A DNA stretch of 64,000 bases from Phoenix dactylifera. Taxonomy: Eukaryota; Streptophyta; Magnoliopsida; Arecales; Arecaceae. The first letter of the stretch is position 1. Each line of letters begins with the position of its first letter. Location: NCBI RefSeq assembly GCF_009389715.1, contig NC_052394.1:23931399-23995398 (forward strand), read 5' to 3'. Shown in pieces: positions 46,438 to 60,152 of this stretch. The notes below the pieces were generated by a model. That model searched no databases and had not been told where the DNA came from. It was given only the letters and a program-made list of their open reading frames with translations. A program made the translations under genes and the position numbers.

Positions 46438-48612
46438 ATGAGGCTCCTTGCCGGGCTTTTCACCTCCTTGCTGGTGCTCTGCGCATCGCGGGATTTCGTC
46501 CACGGTGCCTCCGGCTCGGGAGAGGTGAAGAAGCCCAACAAGTTCCGGGAACGCGAAGCCAGCGATGATATGCTTGGATATCCCAACATGTAAGATCGAT
46601 ACACCCTTCCAAATCTATGGAATTTTTTCGATCCGGTTCGGATATAGATTTTGTCTCCGCAGCAATCCAGCCTTTAGCGTTGCTGCTTGGTTCCGTTTCT
46701 TACCAATTTTAGCAAGAAGTTTTTTTTTTTTTGCCCCCAAGTGAATACGATCAAAAGCAGTTGTCTTACTTGTCTTTCCTACAATTTCGCACCGATGAAG
46801 TTATCTTGGTTTGATCGAGAATTGTGATTCCAAGATGACTAAAAGAATGTGGTGATTGGCTGTTTCTTTCTCGTAGAGATGAAGATTCTTTGTTGAACAC
46901 CAAATGTCCAAAGCACGTTGAATTGAGATGGCAGGCTGAAGTTAGCTCCAGCGTCTATGCAACCCCCTTGATTGCCGATATTAACAGGTCAAAATTTTCG
47001 ATCGCACCAACTTGCTTTTTGGATTATTTCAAGAAACATGCTCTGTTGATTATTTTCTTGTTTATTTCGTTTCTATTTCTTACGTGGTTATATGGTAGCA
47101 TATAAGAACATCAAGCAGTTACTTGAATCATTTTGGCTTTTATTTTCAGCCGTTTTCTTTGTACCGATGTAAGCCAATGCAACATGTTTAATCTCTATAA
47201 CTTTATTGCTGTCTATGAGCTGCTATAGTTCATATGCACAAGCGGAGAGATGTTGTATCATGGACCTAAAATGTATGCATTTTTTTTATTCTTCATATAA
47301 TTTGTAATATAAACATCAGTTTGCCCATGTGTCACATATTATCAGAACGAGTTTAGTTCGTATGAGCATCTGCATCTTTTTCTTTGATGTTGAGCTGTGA
47401 ACCACTCTGTGTTTTTCTGTTTCCAACATTGCAGTCTGTCATGTTTGTGGTTTTAGTTGTCTGAAGATGTGTACTGAATGTATTGACACTTTTTCTATAA
47501 TATCAGTGACGGCAAGCTTGAGGTGGTGGTACCATCGTTTGTTCATTATTTGGAAGTGCTGGAAGGTTCCGATGGAGATAAACTACCAGGTGCAGTTTGA
47601 TGTCTCTTTTGCCTTGATTCTTCTATGACATCCTTCATTTGGCATGGGTTGGTAGTAACACCAAATGAATAATCATTGAACATCACATGAATGGTTATTG
47701 AATTCAGAATCTTTCGTTTGTAAAATTTTCCTGTAGTTACTTCCTTCTGCATTTCATTTAAGTTATGAATATCATTTGACATCTACTGGTAAATTATTTA
47801 AATTTCAAGAAGAAATTAAATTTATTTGAAATTACACTTTGTCACTCATCAGACATCTTGATTATAGGTTGGCGATTGGCATCTAACATTTATACTGCAA
47901 TCTTTTTTTCCCTCTTCTCTTAAAGGCTGGCCTGCCTTCCACCAATCAACAGTTCATTCGAGTCCTCTCTTATATGATATTGATAAGGATGGTACGAGAG
48001 AAATAGCTCTGGCTACTTACAATGGTGTCATTAACTTTTTCAGGTAAGTGAATCTAATCTTTTGCTTGGTGGATTTGTACGTTTGAAGCCTGATTTGATT
48101 TTTATGTAGGGCCTCAGGCTATATGATGATGGACAAACTAGAAGTGCCTCGTAGAAAAGTTCGTAAGGACTGGTATGTTGGATTGCATCAAGAGCCTGTG
48201 GACCGTTCTCATCCAGATGTTCATGATGATTTGCTAGTTCAGGAGGCTTCTGTTAAGAATGCAATGTCTCGTGAGTGATCATTGATGTCTCTATTTTGAC
48301 TGCTGATCCAATTATCTAATTTCCCATTATCTCTTTCGTAAGTGAGAGAAAGAGAGAGATAATGATGTCATTATCTTAGCTCGATAAACATGTATAAAAG
48401 TAGTCTTGCATGGACCCTGATGTTGCTGAACATATATATATATATCACTTCCCATCATCTATTTCTCTCACTTTCTTAGCCTGATGAACATGTATAAATG
48501 GAGTCTTGCATGGACCCTGATGTTGCTGAAATATCTATATGGATATATGTATCGGACATTCTCTCTCTTTCTCTGTGGATATGTTGCTGAACATATCACA
48601 CATATCTATCTG

Positions 48613-48687
<75 letters not shown>

Positions 48688-51600
48688 TCACACCCTCTCT
48701 CTCTCTTTTTTTGTCTGCCTGTGTGTGTGCATGATACTGAGATACTATCATAATCCTCATATCATAACAGTGCCCCACTGTCCATTCTCATTTGCATGAT
48801 ATTGCCAAAGCTAAACACATGAAATCTGTGCTTCCATATCGGATAAGCATATCCAGAAAGTCTATATGGGTCTCTGTGTTCTTTTCCTGCAATAACTTCA
48901 TGTTACCAAAAAAAAAACAACATTATCTCAATAGTTTCAATAATCAATACCATACCTAGCATCAGGTTCTGCTCCTAAAGTGTGTTAGTCTGTTAGATTT
49001 GGATATGTGGGACATCACTTCATTTTCAGTTTATCCTTATAACAATGATTTTTTTATATATAGAACTATCACACAAATGTTTCAGATGGTCCATGTATTG
49101 ATTTTTGTATAGATATTAATGGAAGCACATCTGGGTTAAATAATTCTGCTGCAACAACAGTTGGCGACAATAGCTTATCAATGAATGTATCCAAGCGAGC
49201 GGATGAAGGAAAACACGATCCTGCTCAAGCAGGGCAAGATAATGGGATGGTGAACAATTTGGATAATACCACTGTGCATAATGAGTCACTGGGAAGTGCT
49301 ATAGCAGAGAATGCAACACACTCTCAACGGAGACTTCTTGAAGACACTAAGTCAAACGGGGCTCAAGAAGGAACTTCTGAGTCTCATGCCAATGATAATG
49401 ATTTACAAGCAGCAACTGTGGAAAACAATGAGGTTCTGGAAGAAGATGCTGATTCATCTTTTGATTTATTCCGGAATGCAGAAGATCTAGCTGATGAGTA
49501 TAAATATGATTATGATGATTACGTTGATGAATCCATGTGGGGAGATGAAGAATGGACAGAGTTGGAACATGAGAAAATGGAAGATTATGTGAACATTGAT
49601 TCGCACATCCTAAGCACTCCGGTAAGTGTGACATGCTTTTGTCATCTGCATAACTAAGAATGGGCAATGATTTAAAAATGACTTTATCCAGTCTCTAGCA
49701 ATCTTGCTGAAACTCTGCTTATTTTCTCTAGGTAATTGCAGATATTGACAATGATGGCACACAAGAAATGATTGTTGCTGTCTCCTACTTCTTTGATCGC
49801 GAGTAAGACTCCCCCAACCCCACTCGCTTGTATAATATTCTTCTATATGAATCAAATGGTAAAGAATGAATGCTGGAGCTGATCCTTGATATATAGAATG
49901 TTGTTTGTTGGATGTAGTTCATTTTCTCCTCGTATCTACGAAGATTGTTTAGAAAGTGCTCCGGTTTAGCAACATGTTAATCACTACTTTGAATTGTTGA
50001 AGATTGTTTGAATGTGCTTAATCTGGTTCTTAAATGTTATAAGATATTTTCATTGGCAAAATCTAACAGATCTTTGCTGATAAGTTTAGTTCAGATTGTT
50101 CCTACCTCTTTGGACTTGAAACAAGAAGTTCTACATTCTAATTGATCTGTCATCTTTAGGTGTCTTATCTCCATCCTTTTTTACGGTATTAGGTTATGAT
50201 TCTCTTAAGAATCATCTTCTTACTATATTGTAATAAATTATTCTTTTTAGAGCTGCTCCCACTATCAATGATTATGTTAAAGATACATGTGGAATGCATC
50301 AAATACAATCTACTTTTCTTTTTCAGAAAAAAGGTTAGTCAAGCTTTTCTATCATTATTATTGCCATCAAGTTGATATTGAATGATAAACTTGTCCATCT
50401 TGTCCTTGCATTCTTTGACTTCAATGTTGCCTATATTGAAGAGGAAAAAGCTTCTCCTTGCTTTTCCTTAAAGTCACAAATTCATCTGCTCTTGATATCT
50501 GATTCCTGGCTGCTCCAATCGAAATGCAACCTACCACTCTATCCATTGGATACAGAACTGCTTGTTGAGTTTGCAATGTATGTGTATTCGCACTACTTAA
50601 TCTAGTCTTTTATGGTTCTCCTTATGTAACTCAACTAGACATACTCTTTCCTTCTTGCTCAAAGATGTCATTGAGTGAAGCATCTCACTACTTGTTAACC
50701 TGATGAAAAACCATACAACCCTTGCGAGTGGTCAAGCAATTGTGTGAACTGCTTGCTGATTGTTTTAGCCCACTTGACACCATTAGTGCTATTAGTGAGT
50801 TGCCTTTTCAGGTTAATAACCCAACAATTTAAGTTGTTGATTAATGCTGTTAGCGGGAATGTTACTGATTTATATGTTCTTGCTTCTCTCGATGGCTGCA
50901 CTTAAGAATCAAACAATTTTTGACACCAACAGTGGCACCAGAATTGCCTAGTCGTGTCAAATAGAGTTGAAGATGAAGATTTAAAAGCTGAATTGCAGAG
51001 CAGCACTTCAGAATCAAACTTGATTTTTGACACCAAAAGTGGCACCAGAATTGCCTATTCATGTCAAATAGCGTTAAAGACAGAGATTTAAAAGCTGGAT
51101 TTTGGGAATAACTATTTTGTTAGGATAAAGTCTATAAGGATATTAGGCTAGGGATGGAAAAAAAATACATGTTGAGGTTACCTGAAAGAATTGTGTTGGA
51201 TGGGTTCGAAGGATCGGAAAGGAGCGATCTATCTCTTACTGTTTATACTAAGATTGGTAAAAGTAATTCATAGAACGAATCAGGATGTAAAACTAGAAAG
51301 GGATGCAGCACCTCTGATATAACTTTATCTGGAAAACATCCTTGCCAACTGCAAAAGAGACTGTACTGTGATAATCAGCGGACTCTTCAATGACTAATGT
51401 GTCCTTGAAATCATCACCTTAGAGTTCTTAAGCTTAAGTAGAAGCTAATGCAGGAAAAATTTCCAGTTAACATCTGTGCCAGGCATCATTCTTCTCCAGG
51501 TTTTCTGGGCCTTCCATATGTCCAAAACTTCATTTGTTAACTGTTAATTCTACCTGTTCATTATCTGTTAAAGTTTTATCTCAGCTTGCAAATCACTTTT

Positions 51601-54600
51601 ATGCATTGGTTTAACTTGCAACAGGATTCCTTAATAAACCTTGACATCTCTCGTTAATAATTTTGTATGACAGGTACTATGATAACCCAGAACATTCAGC
51701 AGATTTGGGTGGCATTGATATTGAAAAATATGTAGCCACTGGCATCGTTGTTTTCAATCTTGATACGAAACAAGTCAAATGGACTGCTGATCTTGATCTG
51801 AGTATGGATACTGGAAGCTTCCCTGCCTATATATATTCTTCTCCTACAGTTGTTGATTTGGATGGTGATGGAAATATGGACATACTTGTTGGCACTTCAT
51901 ATGGCTTGTTTTATATTTTGAATCATCATGGTGAGTTTCTTGGCGTTATGACATAATTTTGTTTTATCTGCTATCAATCATTTCTGTGCTTTGATAGTGT
52001 TTATTATTGATACAAAAATTATCTACATATGGTTTCTCCAGGTATAGTCAATATGCAGTCTGGTTTAGCCTTTTGCCTTTTAAAACTTCCATGCTAAAGT
52101 ATATCAGTTAGAGGTTGTCTGGATCTCTTTATACATTGCTTTGGTCATGTTTTGTGTATGACAGCTCAGTCAACTATGCAACTTTTGTTTTCTGTATTTC
52201 TGTTAATATTGCAGCTGCGAATGATTTTATCACCTGTTGATTGGATTGCACACAGGTAAATTGTGATTCATTTATAATTTGCAGATGTAAGTAGGAGTGC
52301 AAATGAGCTGAGCTGAGCTGAGTATTAGGCTGCTCAGGCTCAACTCAGTATATAAAGGGGCTGCTCAAGCTCTGCTCTAGATCGAACTGAGATTAATAAA
52401 ATTTGTTCGAGCGCATGTTGTATAAGTTCTTAGCTGAGCTTTAGGCATGTTTCGTATTGCTTCAAAAAAGTGCTTTGTGAGTTCTAAGGCAAAAAAAGCA
52501 GTTCCAAAAAAAATGTGTTTGGTAACATCATCTGGAAAGTGCTTTGACAAGAAGTCAAAAACCACTTTTAGAAGAAGCCAGAAAACCTAGCCTTTTATCT
52601 TCTCCTCCTCTTTTTACACAGCAGAAGCAATACTGAACATGCCCTTAATCAAGCTGAAGTCCTTTTTTTTCTTTTTGCAATCCACTAGTGTTCAGGCAAA
52701 TGAGCTGTGCTTTGAAATCTGTTTGAGCTTGGTTCATTTTCTAACTGAGCCAAGCTCAATTGAATCCCTGTTGAGCTGATCCTGAGTTGTGAATGAGCAG
52801 CTCAGATCATTTGCTTGTTTGCAGTCCTTGATGTAAGCCTCTTGTGTTATGAAGAGTAGTCTGAGGTAAAACCCGCACTGCATTGACTCATCTCTGATAT
52901 TGTTTATCCCTTTAGGTAAGGTGAGAGAGAAATTTCCACTCGAGATGGCTGAGATTCAGGGACCAGTGGTGGCAGCAGATATAAATGATGATGGTAAAAT
53001 TGAAATAGTGACAGCTGATACCCATGGAAATGTTGCTGCATGGACTGCCCAAGGAGATGAAATTTGGGAAGTACATCTTAAGAGTCTCATACCACAGGCA
53101 AGTATTTTTTATAATAAACATCTAGCTATGATATTTGCCATTTTAGTTAGTGCTTAGAAAGGAGAGACTCAAGAAACCTTAATTAGTGCTAAACAGTAGG
53201 TGAGCAGTTGGATTGATTAGGCCATAACTCACAATTATCTGACATCATTTGCATCATATAAGTCAATTCATGGTCGGGTTCCTGCATTTGGTTCCCCTAT
53301 TTGGCTCCACTTGCATGTAGCACATCAGTTTTTTACCTGGATGTGACTCCACTTGCTCGAACTGATTAGCCTAGTCCAAAACAACCTCACTCACCATGTG
53401 CCAACGAACTGGAATCTTGACCAGCATATCACCCAATCTGGCTTATTGAGAAAGCTGCTTATGTATGAGCCTGGTCCAAACCCTGATATCTAATTTAGTT
53501 ATTTCCAAATTAAGCTCTACCTCACTTAATCTTGAGAAAGAATTTTTTGACTATGCCTTAGTTGCCAAGGATATGCCCTTTTGCAAAAAACAATTAGAGA
53601 AGCAAGATTTCCAAAACTGAATGATGTAGTAAGATTTGTTAAAGTTATTGGTCTCAGTCTTCCAATAGAGTGCTACGTTAGTCCATCCATGGCATGATTA
53701 TATGATCAAGTTGTGACTAAGTTATGAGCAAAAGAAAACTAAAATTTGGATAACCTCTTATGTATTGGATTATATAATTTGTTTCTCTTATGAAAGAACC
53801 ACTTTTGCCTAGATCACATTTCCTTCTTGCAATGGAACAAATTAATAGCTCCAATTATGGTAGTTAAGATCTTGGTTTGCAAAATGCTGCAGCCAACAAA
53901 TCCTATCCAACAAAAGGGCTCTAAAATTGCTCGCTGCTTTTGAACTATATGTTCATAGGTCTGGTGCCGTTCATTGTCATTAGTCAAACTTGGCAACTAA
54001 TGGATGCATATTCTTTTCTGGAAATTATACCTTTTCGTTGGTTTTATGCATACATATTGGAGCTAGAACAAAAACTTTTCTACATGACATTAGTACAATG
54101 TATAGGGTGTACGGTTTCCCTCAGACTTCAAGGACTAGGGTGCACAAGTGGACCCGCTTCTTGGCAGGTGTTTTGCGATGCATCTTCTTTCCCTTTATGA
54201 CATTATTTCACTCATCTAACATTGAACTTATTATCTTCAATATCATTTTGGACATCTTGTCATATTTGTACATATGCTCCTGTACATGCATATTGGTTGA
54301 GGTAACATGTCCGTTAGCGAGGTTGTTGCTGCAGCACATTCTTATTTTGCTTATATTGCACTAGTAGCTATGCTTGATATTTTTTCAAATTGGTGACAGG
54401 GTCCCACCATTGGTGATGTTAATGGAGATGGTCACACCGATGTTGTAATCCCAACAGTATCAGGAAATATATATGTTCTTAGTGGAAGAGATGGTTCGCT
54501 GGTTCGTCCCTTCCCGTATCGAACACATGGGAGGGTGATGAGTCCAGTTCTTTTAGTTGATCTAAGCACACGTGATGAAAAGTCGAAGGGGCTGACTCTT

Positions 54601-55802
54601 GTTACAACTTCATTTGATGGTTACTTGTACTTGATTGATGGAGCCACAGCATGTGCAGATGCCGTTGACATTGGCGAGACATCGTATGTCTCCACTTGAT
54701 CTATCAATTATATAAACCCTTTTTTCAGGGAAAGAAAAAGCTTGGCTTAATAATATCCATGCAATGCTGTACTGATATTGTTTTTTACAATGCACAGATA
54801 CAGCATGGTCTTGGCTGATAATGTTGATGGTGGAGATGACCTTGATCTAATTGTTAGTACCATGAACGGCAATGTTTTCTGCTTTTCAACCCCCTCACCA
54901 CACCATCCTCTAAAGGTACGGTGGAGTTTCTTCTTTAATGTGAATGACAAAAAATCTCCATCTATTGTTGTATGCCTGACGATGTTGTTCGTTTGTTATC
55001 ACATGTGAAAATGAATAAGTGTAATGCTCGGCATAATATATAAAAATTCAAATTCAGAATGTTGCTAATCTATTTAGCCTGTGCAAAGGACCTTTCTTCT
55101 TCCTGGCCTTTTTTTCACTGCTGAAGTAGCCTAACTTGCAGGTGTTCAGTCTTACTGCAACACAATATATTTTGGGATTTTATTTCTGCCGTGTCCTTTC
55201 AGGAATGGAGATCACCAAACCAGGGTAGGAATAACGCTGCATACCGATATAATCGCGAAGGAATTTATGTCTCACATTCATCCCGGGCTTTTCGTGATGA
55301 AGAAGGCAAACATTTCTGGGTGGAGATGGAGATTGTAGACAAATACAGGGTGCCCTCCGGGTCTCAAGGACCTTACAATGTTACAGTAAGATCCATCCTT
55401 CTATCCTCAATGACTTCTCTTTCAGTTTAATCGACCATTATAATCTTATGATGCCTTTCTTTTTCTTTTTTAATGTTGAACATGCAGACAACTTTATTAG
55501 TTCCTGGGAATTACCAAGGAGAGAGGCGCATAGTGGTCAATCAGGTCTACGATCAGCCAGGGAAGCAGCGAGTGAAGCTGCCAACGGTGCCTGTTCGAAC
55601 AACAGGTACTGTGCTGGTGGAAATGGTTGACAAGAATGGACTATATTTCTCCGATGAATTCTCATTGACATTCCATCTGCATTTCTATAAGCTACTAAAG
55701 TGGCTTGTGGTGTTGCCAATGCTTGGTATGTTTGGCGTCCTCGTCATTCTCCGCCCGCAGGAGGGTGCACCTTTGCCATCCTTCTCACGGAATGCAGATT
55801 AG
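46438..55802 (+). CDS. DEX1: DEFECTIVE IN EXINE FORMATION 1 (DEX1), pollen wall membrane protein
   Basis: DEX1 is a membrane protein with FG-GAP/integrin-alpha-like repeats needed for primexine and exine patterning in pollen. Thirteen exons join in phase: 46438-46589, 46877-46987, 47507-47589, 47926-48043, 48110-48270, 49113-49621, 49732-49802, 51674-51930, 52916-53097, 54400-54683, 54798-54915, 55203-55385 and 55488-55802, giving 847 residues, near the family length. There is a signal peptide (about 1-23). Calcium-binding-like loops recur as [48 protein letters not shown] and [12 protein letters not shown]. An acidic, poorly conserved insert is encoded by exon 6. One membrane segment lies at about 815-831 ([17 protein letters not shown]), then a short tail. 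Intron 9 has a GC-AG pair (CAG/GCAAGT ... GACAG); the rest are GT-AG. Introns carry microsatellites and a nested MITE. The gene looks intact. Confidence 0.96.
48619..48684. repeat. (AT)n microsatellite in DEX1 intron 5
   Basis: About 65 bp of uninterrupted TA dinucleotides, followed closely by a CT-rich run. Just upstream, a CATGTATAAA...GGACCCTGATGTTGCTGAA segment is present twice (about 48,389-48,433 and 48,489-48,533). Confidence 0.85.
50900..51106. repeat. Tandem duplication of about 105 bp in DEX1 intron 7
   Basis: Two adjacent copies share AGAATCAAAC, TTTTTGACACCAA, AGTGGCACCAGAATTGCCTA, GTCAAATAG and GATTTAAAAGCTG. The copies begin near 50,900 and 51,005. Non-coding. Confidence 0.8.
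52299..52814. repeat. Inverted-repeat element in DEX1 intron 8
   Basis: GCAAATGAGCTGAGCTG at 52,299-52,315 is matched by the inverted copy of GCAAATGATCTGAGCTG at 52,798-52,814, 16 of 17 positions. The segments next to the arms are also rich in GAGCTGAGCTC words. This looks like a MITE or similar non-autonomous element. Its target duplication is unclear. A second MITE sits inside it. Confidence 0.55.
52444..52644. mobile_element. Nested MITE of about 200 bp (Tourist/PIF-Harbinger-like)
   Basis: Terminal inverted repeats GGCATGTTTCGTATTGCTTC (left) and the inverse of GGGCATGTTCAGTATTGCTTC minus one base at the right end flank about 200 bp. TTA occurs immediately outside both ends (52,441-52,443 and 52,645-52,647), the 3-bp duplication typical of PIF/Harbinger MITEs. 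A hAT origin cannot be excluded. It lies inside a larger inverted-repeat segment in DEX1 intron 8. Confidence 0.65.
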
Positions 55803-58800
55803 CGGCTTTTTGTAGAGTTAATACTAGGAAAGGGCAGTTATAAGAAAGTTTTTGATTTTCTAATTATACAATAGCAAAAACTGACGTATCATTTAAATTC
55901 AAACAAATTGCATAAAACTTTTTCTTATGAGCCCTCTCTTCTAGGGATGAAAGTGGATCGAATAATATTTGTTTGAATCTGTATTTGTATCCAAATTTAT
56001 CTGAATATAGATAGCAATTTAAACATCCGACTAATATCCGTATATGTGTCTATATTCGTAAAAAAAAATTGATATATATATATATATATGAAGTAACATC
56101 TATGTGATTCGTATCTGAATATTTGATTTGTAATTTTATTTAATATTATATAGTACCATAAATTTTTAAGAAAAATAAATGATTAATATGCTAATAACTT
56201 GATTTATTATTTATTTAGTAATATGTTTGATTATATGGAAATAATATTTAATTATCTGATTTATATTTATATGTATGTCCATATTTTGGGTATCTGATTT
56301 GTATTCGTATTTAGTTAAAACAAATATAGATATAAATTTTTATACTCTACTAATATCCGTATTCGTCAAATAAAATATAGATGTGGGTATATTAGTATCC
56401 GCTCTGTATTCGATCAGATTTAAGGATTGAAGCCTTCTCCCTTCTCGTTTTGGTGCTCATGTTGTTACAGAAAGTTTTAAGAATTTAGGAAAGCAAGGTT
56501 AAAAGACCTTTCTCTAGTGATGAGAATCAAAAGATTTTTTTGGTCATATTAAACGGCTCGATTGAAAAAAAAAAAACAAACATTTGAGGGCAATACGAGA
56601 GATTGCACCACCTGTCATGATACATGTGGTGTTAAACCAATAGCCTTTTTAAGATCATAATTCTAATATCAGGCGCCTCTGACAGTATTTTTCCATTTTC
56701 CCAAATCATCTAATAAGTATTTTCAAGGATTTTTGAATATTCCATGGCCGGGAGATCAAAGGATATCGTTGCGATAAAAAAAAGAAGAAGAAAAACCCGC
56801 AAAATTCTGGTAGCAGTTGAGGAACAGTCAGAGCTCGGCAGGAGTGATCTCCAAACCAAACCAACAATGGCAACGCAGACTCCGCCATCCTCATTTACTG
56901 TACACGAATCCCTTGAATGGCATTGGATTGCACCAAAAACGATTCATCAAAGAAGAGAGAGAGAGAGAGAGAGGTTTTCTGCATTCATCTCACAGTCTCA
57001 GGGCATCTTCTATACTGACCTTATGACCTCCACATTCTTAACAGGAGAGAGATCACCAACTGGAGAGGAGATAATAAATCACACAGATCTAGAAATACAT
57101 TTTTCAACGTAGACTTTCATCTTAAAAACAGTGGAACAAGTGGTATACTTGTTTTCTCGGTATTTAAGCATGCAACGCCAACAGCAGAAGACCAAAGCCC
57201 CCATCAAAACAGAGAAACGACACACTGTTAAAAACCCATGCAATATCTTCCACCATTATAGTTGTCGGTTCCTACTTTTTGGTCCAGGCAGGTCAAATCG
57301 TTAGGTCTTCAGCAGGTTGCAGATCCGGACACATCACAACTCGATAATGTTAACATCAGCTCAGAGAAATGGGCAGTACAATAAAATGCTAGGGTCCATC
57401 GGTTAGTTCACCTTACAAAAGAAAAATAGGAGGCAAAACACAATGACCAGGTATATGATGACAAAGGCTGGGTTAAGTTGAAGTATAGAAATAGTTGATA
57501 TTTATAAACAAAAGTCTACATGCCCTTATATTTGCTGTCTAAGTGGAGATCGGAAAGCAGCAACACCAGGGGCCACAAGAGAGAACCAAACGTTAGCTAA
57601 TAAACTCAGCTGTCTATGCTTGAAGCGGGCAATCCATTTCAACAGTTTAATGCACAAACTAAAACAGGTAACCACGGACCACACACCACCTACTGTGTTA
57701 CTTAAAGTTTTTAGATGATGACTGGTGATGAAGACATCTGGACAAGAGATAAGAGATTCATAGGAGCTTGATACTTTAAAGTTTCATTAATAAGAATTTT
57801 TTAGCAAAAAATAGCCATAACAGAATAATAAAAAAAAAAGTGATTGACGAAGTGCTCTAAATTTGGTGTGATTTATTCAGAAGTGCTGCTGTAATTAACG
57901 TTTCTTAAATTTTCCATTCATGTACATGAGCCTTTTAACCCGCCAGGACCTTTCACATCTCATGTTATCAAAGATTTGATAGTGGCATTCTTAAAATCTG
58001 AAGCTACATCTACAACTACTAACCTGAAAATTTCATTTGAAAGGATCATCATAAGCCCTTTGCTGATTAAAATATGAAAACAAGATATATCAAATGGTTT
58101 CAAACATTTTCTTTCAAATATCTAAGCAAGGGAAGACAAACCCACCCAATCATAGGTTTTCTTAACACTCGCGTTAAAAATAAAAGCCTCTAAATATATG
58201 CTCCCCAAGAATTACATTCATTAGCTGCGAGAGTCGCATTTGATATTCTCGTATATTTAACACAAGCTGCTTGTGCATGAGAAGACCCTCTCTCTAAATA
58301 ACCATACCTAAATATAAAAAAAAAAAACAATTTCAGAACATTATAAATGCTCGGAAAAAGGCATTGAAGTCTAACGTTTTCACTCTGCATCTTGCTTCTT
58401 TGATATAGAGTAGACAAAGTAGATTTGTCGTCTCACTCACCCAACCTTTACTAGAGAACTATTGAACAACAAGATCACTTGAGATAAGGAACTGAAAAGC
58501 TTCAAGGAAAGCAATATTAAAATTATAATGACCCAGGGCTTAATTACCATCACTAGTTAACAGTGCTGCGCCAAACTCATCAATGTCAATATATCTAAAG
58601 TCAGCTAAGAAAATTTCATATCACAAGAGAAGTTCTGCTCAAAGACTAGTGCATACAAACTATGGTGCTGCCAACAATCCGCTTTCTTTATTGATAAACT
58701 CTTATTAAGTTGACAATACTTTCGAGCGTTGGCGATAGATTGAAATAAATGCGTTCTGCTCTGTCCTATTGGAATCGATAGATATTATTGGCAATTTAGT

Positions 58801-59390
58801 TCCTCTATATACAATATTTCTGTAACAAAGAGCCCATTATTCTGGCTTATGTCATTGTCGAGATCTCTTTCTCCATTCGGTCATTCTTTGCAATTTGATA
58901 AAAGAATAACGAAGTCCTGGAAACGAATGGAAGACAACCTCAGATACTGTACGAAGGAATGGAACAGGAGCCAGGAACAATTGCAAGCAAGGATGCTAAT
59001 GGACTCCAAGACCTTTTCTTTGTTTGCGATCAAGTTCGGTAGTTCTATTTTCCTTGAAAAGAAGGAAAGGGCAGAGCACTTAAAATTCGCTCCAGAGATG
59101 AAGGGACCAAAGGCATGGTGTTATTGGGGCAGGGAAAGGGGGTGGGGGGAATCCAATTATTAAGATCTAAACTAAATCGATACAAAAGCAGCGAGGGGGA
59201 GAGAGAGAGAGAGAAAAAAGAAAACTTCATCCGAAAGATTTATGCAGCAGACCGATCCATCAAAGTTCCAGAAGAGCCGTCGTCATCGCACAAAATTAAT
59301 CAGTAAATCCGGATATGATAATAATTACAGGTGGAAGATCGGGCGACAGCAATTTGAGTGCGAACAATTACCAAGAAGAAGAGAAGGCGA
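55803..59390. other. Spacer downstream of DEX1
   Basis: An AT-rich part (about 55,930-56,420) has repeated ATATCCG and ATTTGTATTCG-like words. The rest contains only short frames without family resemblance. GA-rich runs at 56,955-56,974 and 59,199-59,215 are simple repeats. The right end includes the 3' untranslated region of the minus-strand DUF962 gene. Confidence 0.45.
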
Positions 59391-59834
59391 TCAGAAGGCC
59401 TGCAGGACGGGCCTCTTGCCGAGGCGCTTGATCTCGCGGTCCATCCGGCCGGCGAGCATGAGGCCGAACATCTTGAGGTCGCAGAGGAGGGACCAGAGAG
59501 GGTGGGAGAAGGTGGCGGGGGCGTTGCGCTCCACGAAGACGTGGCTGTACCAGGCGAGGCCGTAACCGCACAAGGGGGCGAGGAGGAGGAGCCACGGCTT
59601 GAGGAGGAGGAGGGAGGAGAGGAGACAGAGGAGGGCGGAGAGGGTGCCGCAGAAGTGCCACCGCCGGGTCGACGCCTTCGAGTGCTGGCTCACATAATAC
59701 GCCCAGAACTCCTCCAGGCTCCGGAAATTCATCTCCTTCTTTCCTATCTTTCTCGCTCCACCGCCTTTTGACCCCGGGCTGCCTGCCGTAAGCCTTATCC
59801 GCTGCGACGAACTCTCGGGTTTCATTGAGGACAT
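59391..59834 (-). CDS. DUF962 / Mpo1-like membrane protein
   Basis: A single open exon of 147 residues. From residue 35 it reads MNFRSLEEFWAYYVSQHSKA, then STRRWHFCGTLSALLCLLSS, LLAPLCGYGLAWYSHVFVER, NAPATFSHPLWSLLCDLKMF and GRMDREIKRLGKRPVLQAF. This is the conserved core of the DUF962 (PF06127) family; the yeast member Mpo1 is an ER dioxygenase that shortens 2-hydroxy fatty acids by one carbon. The histidines of HSK, WHF, YSH and SHP fit the family pattern for iron binding. Two or more hydrophobic segments are visible (about 58-85 and 105-125). The first 34 residues (MSSMKPESSSQRIRL...) are basic and less conserved, so translation could also start at the internal methionine. Function in this plant is inferred from the family only. 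Confidence 0.88.
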   Translation of the reverse strand: MSSMKPESSSQRIRLTAGSPGSKGGGARKIGKKEMNFRSLEEFWAYYVSQHSKASTRRWHFCGTLSALLCLLSSLLLLKPWLLLLAPLCGYGLAWYSHVFVERNAPATFSHPLWSLLCDLKMFGLMLAGRMDREIKRLGKRPVLQAF

Positions 59835-60152
59835 CTTACATTACACGCGACTTCCGGGTAAACGAGCCATCGTTTGACTGCTGACGCGATGGCGGAAGAC
59901 AGCGTTATTTTACCGTCGACGAAATCCAAGATTCGAGCCACCCCAAAGTCTTGGCCCGTTTTGGGCATGACCGCTAAGAGCGTGACCCATCACGACGACC
60001 TGGTGTCGCACTTCGCTAATTTGCCGGTTCTCGGGAGGAGCGTTTTGCTTCGAGCGTTCCGGCTGCGACTCCGGCTCGGGCATGTTACCCTGCTTACCGT
60101 GCTGCCCGACTTATTTTTAAGTGGTTATCATTTCATGGAAGAAAAAGCCAAT

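Noticed and set aside
48484-48799. Tyrosine/isoleucine-repeat frames
   Set aside because: Translation of an (AT)n microsatellite within a DEX1 intron.
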